Part shown: in pieces, positions 8,501 to 16,569 of the stretch
How the letters are laid out: each line of letters opens with the position of its first letter
Position numbering within the stretch: position 1 is the stretch's first letter
NCBI GenBank assembly: GCA_023091735.1
Contig: JALKBU010001109.1
Location: 1-16,569 of the forward strand
DNA length: 16,569 bases
Source: Trichomonas tenax
Lineage: Eukaryota > Parabasalia > Trichomonadida > Trichomonadidae
Direction: 5' to 3'
Position numbers and translations under genes: made by a program
The notes under the pieces: generated by a model
Told to the model about the DNA's origin: nothing
Database searches by the model: none
What the model saw: the letters and a program-made list of their open reading frames with translations, nothing else

Positions 8501-11500
8501 AAATGTTAAACTTTCCTCCACGACGTGTCTCGTTCTTGATTGGTAATGTGAATGTTGTTGGAACGTAAAGAAGACCTTTCATGTTGAACACTTTGTTGGG
8601 CTGTGTAATCAAAACATTGGAAACAAGAGAAACAACAATTGAAGAAACTTGAACAGTAGTTGTTGAGTTTGTTGGTCTACTTGGAAGAAGATGAATTGTT
8701 GCTCTGTCGGAGTTGTGGCTTCTTGCGAAATATGTGATTGGAATGTTGATTGTCTTTGCAACAGGAAGAATGACTTTCTTGACATCGCATGAGAAATTCT
8801 CACTTCCTGAAAGATTGACAGTGTAAATGATCTCAGAACGTGATGGATTGGAAAGAGTCAATTGCTGAGTGATTGTTTGGTTCAATTCGCATTCGAACTC
8901 CAATGTCTTCGTTGGAACATAATGAGGAAGTGTCTGGAATATCTCAAATGCCAACAAAGCCAATGTTGGTTCATTGCCGTGTAACAAAGCAGGAGTATCT
9001 GGTGTGAATCCAAGTTTGAGTGATTGAATAAGTTTTTGAAGTGAGAAAGCGTTTTCTTCCATGTTATCGCAATGCTTGTAAGCGGCATTTGGAACTAATT
9101 GTGTGAAGCAAGCAGCGAGAACTTGTGGATTACGAAGATCCAAGAATGAATGAACAGGAACTAAATTGTTTGTTCCACGCTTTGAGAGACAATAATATGC
9201 ACTGACCCACTTCATTAATGCACCTTCTTGGAGAGAAATTATATTAGATCCAGACAATAAACGAGGTGGCTTATTAACGTCGTTATAAATGTTGTCTTTT
9301 CCACCTTGTTTGAGAGCCTTAAGAGTATTGTTGAAGCCTGGAATCTGTCCCATTTTCTCGGTATCGAACTTCGTTAACAAGAAGACTTTGAGAACTTGGT
9401 TGATCAAATATAGCCATGATTCCTGGCTCAATGGTTTGTAGAGCTTCTCGATTATCTTCTTCTTTTCAGAAAGTTTCTCCATGAACAACTTCGATGATGT
9501 GTATTTGCTCATTGACTTTGCATTGATTGTTGAAATATCAGGAGCCTGATAATAATCAATGCCAAGAGCCTGTCTGATGATCTTCTTGTGATAGAATTCC
9601 ATGAATTCGTCTTTCTTCAGCAAATATTCTGGTCTAATGCGTGAAACGTGGCATCCGTATGTCATCAAGTTCGTAAGCAGTGATTTCAATTTCGTCAATG
9701 GTGTTGAATTGTCGCCATTCCTTGAGTTCCTCTTTCCTGAAAGATTATCAATCATTTCATAAATCAATTCACCGTTTGAATTACAGAATGACTCTGGGAA
9801 CTGAGAAACTTTTGTTGATAAAACGAAAGCATTCAAGAACGAAACCATGAAGTTAATTGAAATTTCATTTGCTTTGTAACTTCTCATCTTCTTCAGATCA
9901 TCGTAATTTCCTTGGTTATTGGCGAATTGAGCGATGAAATCATCAGGAATCTGGTTCTTTGTTGATGCTGTAATTGGACGACCAATGATGTTTGCAATGT
10001 TGAAGCAAGAGAAAGAAAGAACTGGATAAAGAGTGAAAACGGAATTATCTGTGCAAACGGAAACAGAAACATTATAAGAACTTCCAGAAGCATCAACAAT
10101 TGCAATCATCGTAGAGAATGACATTGGTTTGTCAGAAACGAAAGAAACGTTCATTAATATTGATGACATCGAATGCTGAAGTATTCCTCCATCAGGGAAT
10201 GTCACCGTGAGTGGGAAGTTCTTCTCTGAGATTGGAAGAATGGCTTCGATCTTTGAATCAATGAATCTCGTGTTGATGATGCGAATTGTTCGCTCTGATT
10301 TGATGTTAAGAGGAACAATTGGAAGAACGATGTTATCTACTTCAGCTCTGAATGTTTTAGTGTATCCAGAACCCGTTAACATCATTCTTGATGTAACAAT
10401 TTCTTCTTCGCGTTCTGGCTTAGCGTAGACAGTGAGCGTTGAAATAATAGGATCGGCAACTTGTGGTCTGAACGTTACAACGATTGAAACTTCTTCGTTA
10501 ACAGCAACAACACCTTCATTAGGTTCAATCAAATATACATCATCGCTGATTGTTGAATCCAGTCTGAAGCTGACATTCTTGTTGCACTTGTTGCGAAGAA
10601 TGAACCTCTTCATATTTGGTCTAATGTTTGGATTTAATGCATCATAAAGTGGTGTTAAACCAAAATCGATTGCATTCATTGATGAAACAAGTGGTGATTG
10701 AATGGACTCGGCAATGACCATTGGTTGAACATTTGATGTGATGAATGTATTGTCGGCCATTTGAAGGGGCATTTCGAATGTGAAATCGCCAACAATTGTT
10801 GGCTTAAAAATTAAATCGAATGATACTTGGGATCCTTCAATGATAGTGATCTTATATACTGTGCCTTGTGTTGATTTCATTGTTGAACTTAAATCATATG
10901 AAGACAATGTTGCCATCGTTGTATTAATGATTGAGTTTTGTGTTCCTGTGATATTTGTATTTCCAAGTTCTTGATCGTATTCAATTGCAAACTGTTCATA
11001 AGCGAGCATATCGAGAGTGACAATAGCAGGAATGTGACCGACGTTCTTTATCGTGAAGCGACGATATTCTGTATTTCCGACGAAGATTTTACCGAAATCT
11101 AAGTTCTCGAAAAGTAATTCAATCAGTGGATTCTCTGCATGTCCTGTGATATTAACATATTGTGTGTTCTGTCCGCAAATAACTATTTCGACTTTCTCTT
11201 TGATTGTCATTGGTTTCGTGCATTTAGCGTTGACGATGAAATTAACGGTTTCATTCGGCAATATTTTTCCTTGCATAGGAGTGATCAGAATGTCATCTGT
11301 TTCTAAAGGAGTGATGAAGAAGATTGCTTGGTCTGTACCTGCGTTCTTCATGTTGAAATCTTGAATATTGTTGATGCCAAGAGAAATCAACTCGAAATCG
11401 ATTAAATTCTTATCTAATGATATAATTGGATTTCCGCAATTGACGAAAATGTTGAAGTTCATTGAAGGGCCACCTTTAACATTAAGAACGCCATTTGCTT

Positions 11501-13862
11501 CGGTAATTTGCTTCGCTCCTGGTTTGAATATAACTTCACAAGACAAAGATTCGTGTGGTTGAATTGCTCCGAATGGAGGATTGAATGTAAATGTATCCAT
11601 GAATCCAACCCATCTTACATTGGCAACAGCATCTGTTGGATTGAGAATTGTTACATAATCCTTCATTGTCTGTGAGATTGTTGCTGTTGTCAAATCAAAT
11701 GTTGCTGTTTGCTTTGATAACTTAAGTTCGATTGGAATTGTTTTACCTGTTAAACTCAAAATTCCTTCGTGCGTATTGTTAACGATATATTTCAATTGTC
11801 TGTTGATAACTTTAAGTTCGCTATCGCACAGAACAATCTCGAATGTGCAAGTTGTTGTGGGAGGAACGACTTGAGCGTTTGGCTTTGTAAGAACAAATTC
11901 TGGATAATCATCTGTCTTCAATTGAACGTAAACGTGTTGCGCCAAGTTGTTTGTGAACGTCACAGGAAGAACTTTCTTTGCTGTGACTGGAACTTCACCA
12001 AACTCGAGCTTTTCCTTGTCCATGAAAACAGATAACTGTTGAGATGGAGAAAGAGCTTTCGAACATTCAGCAATTTCAGCATTTGTTGTTGGTTTCGTTC
12101 TGAATTGTTTCGTTTGCTTTCCTTTCTTGTCACCTTTTGGAGCTTTGATGTTTCCTGATTTGTTTCTTGGAGCTCTTGCGGACATAATCTGGTCAGCAGG
12201 TGGTGCTGGTGGCTCTAATCCATCAGCGTGATCGAAGCCGAATGTCAATGGATCATCGTAGCCTTTAACTAAAGCAGTTAATCTTGCTGAAGCTGCTTTT
12301 TCTAATTGATCTTCAGTGTAATCTTTAACTGTCGAATCAAGCAAATGTTTTGCATCTGTTCGTGCCTGCTCTTTCAGCTTCTTACGCATCATTGCCTCTC
12401 TACGTTTCATTGTCTGTTCTTGAATGAATTCGGAGAATTCTTCCTTCTTTTGTTCCTTGAGTTTGATGTCTTCTCTTGTCATTCCGAATTTAGTTCTTGG
12501 ATGCTCAATATCATAAGCAACGTTTGGATCAGACTCCCAGATCGGTACTCTTGCTTTTGTGCCCATGTTTATTGTTGTAACAGCAGTACCATTGAGAACA
12601 ATGTGGCGTTCAACCAAACCATTGCAAAACTCGATTGTTGTTGAAGTATTAAGAACACCTAAAGACTTAGGATCGAAGGAAACAGTGATGATCTTCTTGA
12701 AGTTGGGCTTGATGACACCATTCTCTGGCGTAAAGTGATAATGACCGACTTTTGGAATGGCAAACATCAAATCTTTCGTTGTTGAATAATTTTCGATTTC
12801 CATCTCTCTTGAAGCGCGTGTGTTGACAAGAATTTCACCAAACTGGAAGTCCAAGCAACTGATCTTGAACTGCGAAGGAACTGCTGATCCTGCTAACTTA
12901 ATTGGAACAGAAATTGGTGTTTTAATGATATCCAATCTTGTTTCGTGTTCATAAAAGATTTCTTCTTCTCCTTCAACTTTTTCTATTGGAGGATGGAAGG
13001 TAAACACGATATCTTTTGTTGTGTTTCCTTCTATTTCACCTTCTATTGGTGATGGAGTGAAAAGTTGCTTCGAATTTAATCTCTTTTCTGTTGGATCATA
13101 AGGAATCTGAATAACGAACATTCTCTTGAACGGAGCGTTGTTTACCAGCTGTATTGTGCGTTTAACCTTCTGTCCGAAGAAAGCTCTTCCGAATTCAACT
13201 GTTCCTTTCTCTTCTTTGTTGATGAAAACTTGAATTGAATGATCTTGAACATTTCCTGTGAAAACGACTTCTTGCGATTTGATTGACGCTATTTCGCAAA
13301 CAACATTGAGAACGTATCGTACTGGACCGACTTTCGTTGGTTCTATTTCTACTTGTATTTTATGTGTTTGATTCGATGCGATAAAACCTGTGCTTGGGAA
13401 GATTTCTACATCAGGATCTTTACAAGTGATGCTGAAGTTTCCATCCTTAGTGCCAAAGTTCGTAATCTTGAAGAATTGTGTTTGAGGGAATCTTAAACTT
13501 AAATCTCCAAGGTCAAAGTTCGATTTAGAGATCTCAATCGATGGTGATGGAGGGTAAAATATGACAGGTATCGAAAAATCTTCAAAATTTGGAGATGAAA
13601 TCGTTAATTGTGTTTCTTCGTATTTATCAGATGCTTGAAATGTAATTTTTCGTGATGTTTGTAATCCAGGGCTCAAGGAGAAGTGTGCTACGTTATTCAA
13701 TTGAAAATTTGACTTCGGTGGGAGTGAGAATCGCAATTTCAAGGAATATTTCGAGTAATTGGTGGCTAAAAACTCGATTGTATCTGTTTCACCGCATTCT
13801 AAATCCTGAATGATGATTGGATTCGGATATATCTTCAACATATCCTGAGAGACTTGCGTCAT
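5517..13862 (-). CDS. CFAP47: Giant ASH/Ig-like and CH-domain ciliary protein, CFAP47-like
   Basis: A 2781-residue, intronless and apparently intact protein, probably a structural component of the flagellar axoneme. Vertebrate CFAP47 is required for normal sperm flagella, and its algal counterpart associates with the central apparatus. Residues 1-430 are Ig-like beta-sandwich repeats of the ASH/MSP kind (DLGDLSLRFPQTQFFKITNF, LDFQFGEILVNTRASREMEI). Residues about 455-530 are a highly charged, probably coiled-coil linker (KKEEFSEFIQEQTMKRREAM), then a Lys-rich segment around 555-590. More beta-sandwich repeats run to about 1300. A helical section (about 1330-1540) leads into a calponin-homology-like region at about 1545-1645 (ALMKWVSAYY, HSFLDLRNPQVLAACF, LQKLIQSLKLGF). 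Further beta-sandwich repeats fill the rest, ending in a basic tail (IAKPKSARKPKRLSA). Many Ig-like repeats around one central CH region, and a length near the roughly 3000 residues of animal CFAP47, favour CFAP47 over hydin, CFAP65 or CFAP74. The start is supported by an initiator 17 nt upstream. Other frames inside it are shadows. Confidence 0.78.
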   Translation of the reverse strand: MTQVSQDMLKIYPNPIIIQDLECGETDTIEFLATNYSKYSLKLRFSLPPKSNFQLNNVAHFSLSPGLQTSRKITFQASDKYEETQLTISSPNFEDFSIPVIFYPPSPSIEISKSNFDLGDLSLRFPQTQFFKITNFGTKDGNFSITCKDPDVEIFPSTGFIASNQTHKIQVEIEPTKVGPVRYVLNVVCEIASIKSQEVVFTGNVQDHSIQVFINKEEKGTVEFGRAFFGQKVKRTIQLVNNAPFKRMFVIQIPYDPTEKRLNSKQLFTPSPIEGEIEGNTTKDIVFTFHPPIEKVEGEEEIFYEHETRLDIIKTPISVPIKLAGSAVPSQFKISCLDFQFGEILVNTRASREMEIENYSTTKDLMFAIPKVGHYHFTPENGVIKPNFKKIITVSFDPKSLGVLNTSTTIEFCNGLVERHIVLNGTAVTTINMGTKARVPIWESDPNVAYDIEHPRTKFGMTREDIKLKEQKKEEFSEFIQEQTMKRREAMMRKKLKEQARTDAKHLLDSTVKDYTEDQLEKAASARLTALVKGYDDPLTFGFDHADGLEPPAPPADQIMSARAPRNKSGNIKAPKGDKKGKQTKQFRTKPTTNAEIAECSKALSPSQQLSVFMDKEKLEFGEVPVTAKKVLPVTFTNNLAQHVYVQLKTDDYPEFVLTKPNAQVVPPTTTCTFEIVLCDSELKVINRQLKYIVNNTHEGILSLTGKTIPIELKLSKQTATFDLTTATISQTMKDYVTILNPTDAVANVRWVGFMDTFTFNPPFGAIQPHESLSCEVIFKPGAKQITEANGVLNVKGGPSMNFNIFVNCGNPIISLDKNLIDFELISLGINNIQDFNMKNAGTDQAIFFITPLETDDILITPMQGKILPNETVNFIVNAKCTKPMTIKEKVEIVICGQNTQYVNITGHAENPLIELLFENLDFGKIFVGNTEYRRFTIKNVGHIPAIVTLDMLAYEQFAIEYDQELGNTNITGTQNSIINTTMATLSSYDLSSTMKSTQGTVYKITIIEGSQVSFDLIFKPTIVGDFTFEMPLQMADNTFITSNVQPMVIAESIQSPLVSSMNAIDFGLTPLYDALNPNIRPNMKRFILRNKCNKNVSFRLDSTISDDVYLIEPNEGVVAVNEEVSIVVTFRPQVADPIISTLTVYAKPEREEEIVTSRMMLTGSGYTKTFRAEVDNIVLPIVPLNIKSERTIRIINTRFIDSKIEAILPISEKNFPLTVTFPDGGILQHSMSSILMNVSFVSDKPMSFSTMIAIVDASGSSYNVSVSVCTDNSVFTLYPVLSFSCFNIANIIGRPITASTKNQIPDDFIAQFANNQGNYDDLKKMRSYKANEISINFMVSFLNAFVLSTKVSQFPESFCNSNGELIYEMIDNLSGKRNSRNGDNSTPLTKLKSLLTNLMTYGCHVSRIRPEYLLKKDEFMEFYHKKIIRQALGIDYYQAPDISTINAKSMSKYTSSKLFMEKLSEKKKIIEKLYKPLSQESWLYLINQVLKVFLLTKFDTEKMGQIPGFNNTLKALKQGGKDNIYNDVNKPPRLLSGSNIISLQEGALMKWVSAYYCLSKRGTNNLVPVHSFLDLRNPQVLAACFTQLVPNAAYKHCDNMEENAFSLQKLIQSLKLGFTPDTPALLHGNEPTLALLAFEIFQTLPHYVPTKTLEFECELNQTITQQLTLSNPSRSEIIYTVNLSGSENFSCDVKKVILPVAKTINIPITYFARSHNSDRATIHLLPSRPTNSTTTVQVSSIVVSLVSNVLITQPNKVFNMKGLLYVPTTFTLPIKNETRRGGKFNISYQYSIHSDQGYNVPMQELKEFVHAAKSITKNLSSKNIESEITIHVPFVIDEGTVQLPDSPDAEVPLNIVFIPICVGKYKMQILISSPQNGEFVYELNAESEVNTDVESTTTVKCEENAKQAVTITVEAANKLLAQALAYSRIKLSSSYQWPLPENKFKDLVNSTTREILNSIMKNMEAKYTVTYSSQHFTGPSEFTPKMPDSQTIPLTFHPPRAGTYTCKIVLQSLWDTRTIKINGVATPQTKNITLMFDTTAGKSITQEIPFSNPSDQLWNFKITYTGDQEFEIPTKFSLKPQSCQNLIINFKSKRMGIFRGNLSINNLAKESTVNYQLQASVSEPLAEEKISIKSQARKEQTYTVNLPSTFLQNGTAKVTSDIPVITFPQFISYQNGQPNVPLVLNIFALRSGVACGQLTITDIATNSFIWYIVEVEVSRPDPEEIIPVHTVERQPIQVRFPVLNPKNIHVSFDVVFSDNDLSGESKIIIPPKSSFVYTIDFNPLFAMKRTSYVCFYNNDEGEYNYLMNINVDTALPCVLAPFKAMIGSSSSTMIQIENPSKKLTTFRFDVDNADVFHVVSKPTFTIDPKESKNIEIKYTPSKIGTKEVGCIRFYSKDAGNWVFNVTGYGKPPQALSPMIVESSLNTPVTACIVFANPFSFPCMFEATLINDSDETHFKLFSKCRAYQFTEYGESQHISFTFTSNKPGQFNGTIIVSTTGKGAQISWNFPLIGIATQNADTSTPELHGRANTTIKKTFDLSLAGETLNLKASDYLVQIYYANGNDWISNYIEVFPEDVFNANYTLMLKVRASFSPKRPISTVVHIKIENTQKQTWQFPVKIHIEPTLSSKKLTIISTLGKVAKARLYIEDPIDDDTEFHAYFMQGSASELSISMSDGVLEPNEADIVELPFDIMFLPRTYGKLVKGTLIVDTEEAEYVYDIFGKMPDYIPPQVMMPAIDTTMPESARTRADINTNRRNRDNIGRVKIAKPKSARKPKRLSA

Positions 13863-14716
13863 AAATTTTCAAACGGAATGAAACCGATCATGTTTTGTGA
13901 GCTTCAAAAAATCGTTGATATTTCTTCATTTTTTACATCTTATCCATTTTGACTTTGGATATAAATTACCTATAACCTGTTTAATCGTTTTGTAAAATCA
14001 AAATGGAATAAAATCATTTTTCAATTCATCTTGATTAAAATATCTTAATCACATTATTTTCTTAGTGTGCATGAAATTTGCCCATTGAATTGAATATATG
14101 TTTAGCTTGTTGCTTGGATTGTTAGTAGATTTGATTCAATTCAAAATTATATTTCATTTAAGATTGTTTCTCTTTTAAAATTAGTTTACACAATGTGATC
14201 CTATTTAAAATACATGTGATACATATCATAGTAGAATATAATTTCGGTTTTTCTTTATCGACATTGAATACATAAGCTCTATCTTTCGGATTTTTATTTT
14301 CTTCATTTTTTTGAGATGTTGATAAGGTTATTATAGCAATATCACAACAAAAAAATTGAATTGATATTTTTGCAGAATATAAGAAGTGTTTTATAATTAT
14401 TGATGTTGAAAATGGATAGCATTGTAAATTTATAAGAATTCAACATTGAGTCAAATCAATGGCACAATTTGGTTATGAAAATAATCGAATTGTAAAAATT
14501 GACTCGATAATTCATTCGAATAATTGATTCTAACAACTATCCTTGATATAAAATAACGTATATAATGTGAGAATCGTGTTCCATTCATGAACATTATTCG
14601 AAACAGATTCGTTTCCGGTATTGAGTGCTTCATATGATTAGGTAAGTAAGAAAGAAAGATTTAATACATATAAAAGTAGATTCTATCAACATCTATCGAA
14701 AATATAACGATGAAAA
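13863..14716. other. AT-rich spacer between two minus-strand genes
   Basis: About 850 bp with no supportable gene; a 60-codon reverse frame at 14451-14633 has no protein character. It contains the promoter of the giant gene at its low-coordinate end and the 3' region of the GTPase gene at the other. A TAAA on the minus strand (plus-strand TTTA at 14660-14663) lies about 54 nt beyond the GTPase stop and may be its polyadenylation signal. Confidence 0.5.
13875..13881 (-). promoter_or_regulatory. Trichomonad initiator (Inr) of the CFAP47-like gene
   Basis: On the minus strand the sequence reads TTTCATTCCG, giving TCATTCC, a match to the trichomonad initiator TCA-Y-W-Y-Y at every position. Transcription would start at 13879, leaving a 17-nt leader before the ATG at 13862, the spacing typical for trichomonad genes. 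No TATA box is expected in this group and none is obvious. Confidence 0.6.
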
Positions 14717-15313
14717 TTAACAGCAACCTCCGCTCTGTTTCTTTGGCTCAGATGGAGTGATCTGAATGTAATTCATTTTCTTTTCGGTGTCAAGATCCTT
14801 TGTTACGAATGTTTCCACGAATTCTGTGAAAGCTTCGCTAATGTTCTGACCTGTCTTAGCAGAAACTATTATGTGGCGCGGTATATTGTTCTTTGTCATG
14901 TAATCATTGACAACTTCGTCCAAAACGACTCTGTCCATATCTCCCTTGTTGCCCAGAATCATGACTGGAAGTGGCTTCGATTGGTCGTATTCGACATTGT
15001 CGAGAAACATATTCAGATATACATCAATATCGTTGAATGAATCATAAGAAGTAATATCGTAAATTAAAATAAGGCCGTTTGCACCCCTGAGAAGTGAAGG
15101 AGCGATAGATTTGAATCTTTCTTCACCAGCTGTATCCCATATCATCATATTTACCTCTGTTTCACGAATTGTAACTGTTTGTGGGAAAAATCCAGCGCCG
15201 ATTGTCGACAAAGTGGTCTCAATGAATGTACCGTTGCAATATCTGTTGATGACGCATGTTTTGCCCACACCTGCTGGTCCAAGAACAACAATTTTAAGGT
15301 CAATACTTGACAT
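14717..15313 (-). CDS. Rab-family small GTPase
   Basis: A 198-residue Ras-superfamily GTPase of Rab type, expected to switch membrane-traffic steps on vesicles. It has the P-loop GPAGVGKT (residues 12-19), switch I with STIGAGFF (Thr37), the Rab-like segment before DTAG (60-63), RGANGLILIYDIT (RabF4-like), NKGD (122-125) for guanine recognition, SAK (151-153), and a C-terminal GGCC for double geranylgeranylation. Residue 64, at the position of the catalytic Gln of Ras/Rab proteins, is Glu (DTAGEERF; codon GAA), which should slow GTP hydrolysis if the protein is otherwise conventional. The subfamily is uncertain, though IGAGFF recalls the Rab5/21/22 group. The reading frame extends upstream to an ATG at 15463 (50 extra residues) and has another ATG at 15400. 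I chose the ATG at 15313 because MSSIDLKIVVLGPAGVGKT is the standard Rab N-terminus. No clear initiator precedes any of the three candidates. Confidence 0.88.
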   Translation of the reverse strand: MSSIDLKIVVLGPAGVGKTCVINRYCNGTFIETTLSTIGAGFFPQTVTIRETEVNMMIWDTAGEERFKSIAPSLLRGANGLILIYDITSYDSFNDIDVYLNMFLDNVEYDQSKPLPVMILGNKGDMDRVVLDEVVNDYMTKNNIPRHIIVSAKTGQNISEAFTEFVETFVTKDLDTEKKMNYIQITPSEPKKQSGGCC

Positions 15314-15622
15314 TGTTCTAATTGTCACTTTTGTTAACTGTTTCAAACATTTTAGAGATTGATTTCGCACCTTTTTGTTTGGAAATTGCTCGAAACTCAT
15401 TTGCAAAGCACCAAGCAACAGTATTCCAGACCAGATTACAGCTGTTACCACTTCAAAACACATGGAATTTGATATTTTGAACTAACCATCCTCAAATCAG
15501 CTAAATATCAATAGGCAAAGATATAAGCAGCCTGATTCTTGATTGTGTTCTATCTTGAAATGAAATAATTTTGATACTTTGCAAGCATTTAACGTTATGT
15601 TATGCTCGTACTAAAAACGCTA

Positions 15623-15645
15623 TGTCATGTAAAATTTACTTGTCA
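15623..15645. repeat. Inverted pair of the TTTACATGTCA motif
   Basis: TGTCATGTAAA at 15623-15633 is followed by TTTACTTGTCA at 15635-15645, a near-perfect inverted repeat (10 of 11) with a one-base centre. The same motif occurs, always in pairs, near 185-214, 2193-2223, 3548-3592 and 4021-4086. Confidence 0.5.
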
Positions 15646-16038
15646 GTTTTGTTTAGATAAAAATTGCAAAAATTGTGAAAATTCGATATATAAATAAGGT
15701 TATCGACAAGATCTACATGTGTATTGGAAATGTGAAGTACTATGTAATGGCATATGCGAATATATATCATGCTCGATGAGCCTCTAAAGTAATTTATAGA
15801 AATAAATGAGGTGAAGGTGTAAATATATTTAAAAGATATAAAATTGCAGCGACTGAGCTCCGAAATCAAACAAAGATATCCAAATGGATGATAGATACGA
15901 AATAGCTAAAGTTGAATTTTGCTGATTTTTGAAAGTTCAAGTAACCTCTAGGGAAAATGAAAGAAAATGGGGAAACCTTATTCGAAAAAGGAGCATGAGT
16001 AAAGAAAAAATTACACTTTTTCCTTTTCTTTTTTTTGC

Positions 16039-16081
16039 GCCGTTTTTTAAAATTGAGCGAAGCTCAATTCTAAAAAACGGC
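16039..16081. repeat. GC-capped hairpin with GCGAAGC tip
   Basis: The 20-base arms 16039-16058 (GCCGTTTTTT... to GAGC) and 16062-16081 (GCTC... to AACGGC) are complementary at 19 of 20 positions, with GAA as the loop. The tip GCGAAGC is the well-known unusually stable DNA mini-hairpin. The right arm overlaps an 11-base near-palindrome, CGGCTCAGCCG (16078-16088), and a long T-rich tract precedes the left arm. The G+C-rich blocks stand out sharply in DNA that is otherwise nearly all A+T. It could be a terminator-like RNA hairpin, a mobile-element end, or a replication or cruciform site; nothing nearby decides between these. Confidence 0.75.
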
Positions 16082-16569
16082 TCAGCCGCTTACCTAGAAC
16101 TTATTGAACTTTACAAAGTCTGTAGGTTACGAAAAAATTAGACAGAACAATTGATTTTGGTAACTTATTGAAAAATTGAGAGGAAAAAATTTTTTCATAA
16201 ATTATTTTGTCGAGAGACATTAGTGAAACATGCTTTAGGAAAAATAATTGCGATATTCGGATTCAGAACACAGAATGGATATCTAACGTCTTACTATAAT
16301 TGAAAAATAATTCTAGATTCGAGTATCTCAAAATTTACTCGACTAATATGACGTTTTTATTAAAAATATGGAAATAATATATATGATTTAATAGAGAATT
16401 CCAAAAAAAGTCGGGTATTTTCTATTTATATATTCATGCGTGAATGGCGTCACTGAATTTTCTACGTCTACTCAAACATCTCGATTTTTCTCCACCAGTA
16501 TGAATATTTAAGGTCTAATTTTGGTGGCAAATGAAAAATTTTCCCATCTAAAATGCTGTGGATATATAA

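Larger units (their letters stand above)
15314..16569. other. AT-rich region upstream of the GTPase gene, no supportable gene
   Basis: Apart from the possible N-terminal extension of the GTPase frame (15314-15463), this 1.2 kb shows no convincing coding sequence. Short frames at 15636-15869 (-) and 15929-16141 (+) look random, and the latter runs straight through a perfect-looking hairpin. The region contains an inverted TTTACATG-type motif pair at 15623-15645 and the GC-rich hairpin at 16039-16081. Confidence 0.5.

Noticed and set aside
6688..12644. Many forward-strand open frames of 64-116 codons across the giant gene
   Set aside because: They lie wholly inside the 8.3 kb minus-strand gene, have no family resemblance, and arise from its codon bias.
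15464..15500. An intron between an upstream exon and the Rab gene
   Set aside because: The trichomonad intron signals (GTATGT start and ACTAACACACAG-type end) are not found on the minus strand here; ACTAAC occurs near 15481 only on the other strand.
15929..16141. Forward 70-codon frame near the end of the window
   Set aside because: It lacks an ATG start, crosses the near-perfect hairpin at 16039-16081, and shows no protein-like composition.

Overview
The window looks like nuclear DNA of a flagellated parabasalid protist, most likely a trichomonad of the Trichomonas/Tritrichomonas kind. Five things point there. Intergenic DNA is very AT-rich. Genes are intronless and use the standard code, including one uninterrupted 8.3 kb reading frame. 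A trichomonad-type initiator (TCA-Y-W-Y-Y) lies 17 nt before a start codon. TAAA polyadenylation-type tetramers sit at or just after stop codons. The gene content fits too: an axonemal giant protein, a Rab GTPase and a BTB protein with a discoidin-like tail. The genus is an inference.

Layout. Bases 1-2854 are mostly non-coding, with a probable decayed gene at 307-633, dispersed short repeats and a 16-bp inverted repeat near 1.5 kb. At 2855-3151 (+) is a small intact gene for a 98-residue basic, amphipathic protein. It resembles the membrane-active minor capsid (pVI-like) proteins of Polinton/Maverick and related elements, but no other element gene accompanies it. Bases 3498-4125 look like a non-autonomous transposable element: terminal inverted repeats, a large internal palindrome, and flanking 16-bp direct repeats (14/16). 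It ends 35 bp before a BTB-domain gene at 4161-5426 (+), whose C-terminal part resembles an F5/8 type C (discoidin-like) domain. Converging on that gene is the dominant feature, 5517-13862 (-), a 2781-residue protein with many Ig-like ASH/MSP-type beta-sandwich repeats and a central calponin-homology region, best matched to the ciliary protein CFAP47. After an 0.85 kb AT-rich spacer comes a Rab-family GTPase (14717-15313, -) with a C-terminal GGCC prenylation motif and Glu in place of the usual catalytic Gln. The last 1.1 kb is non-coding but holds a striking GC-rich hairpin at 16039-16081.

The three large genes do not form a pathway. They are neighbours with unrelated jobs: flagellar axoneme structure, membrane traffic, and probable ubiquitin-ligase adaptor or protein-interaction scaffolding. 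The most unusual material is the repeat element in front of the BTB gene and the orphan capsid-like small gene; both suggest past mobile-element activity between 2.8 and 4.2 kb. All homology statements come from reading the translated sequence; no database search was run.
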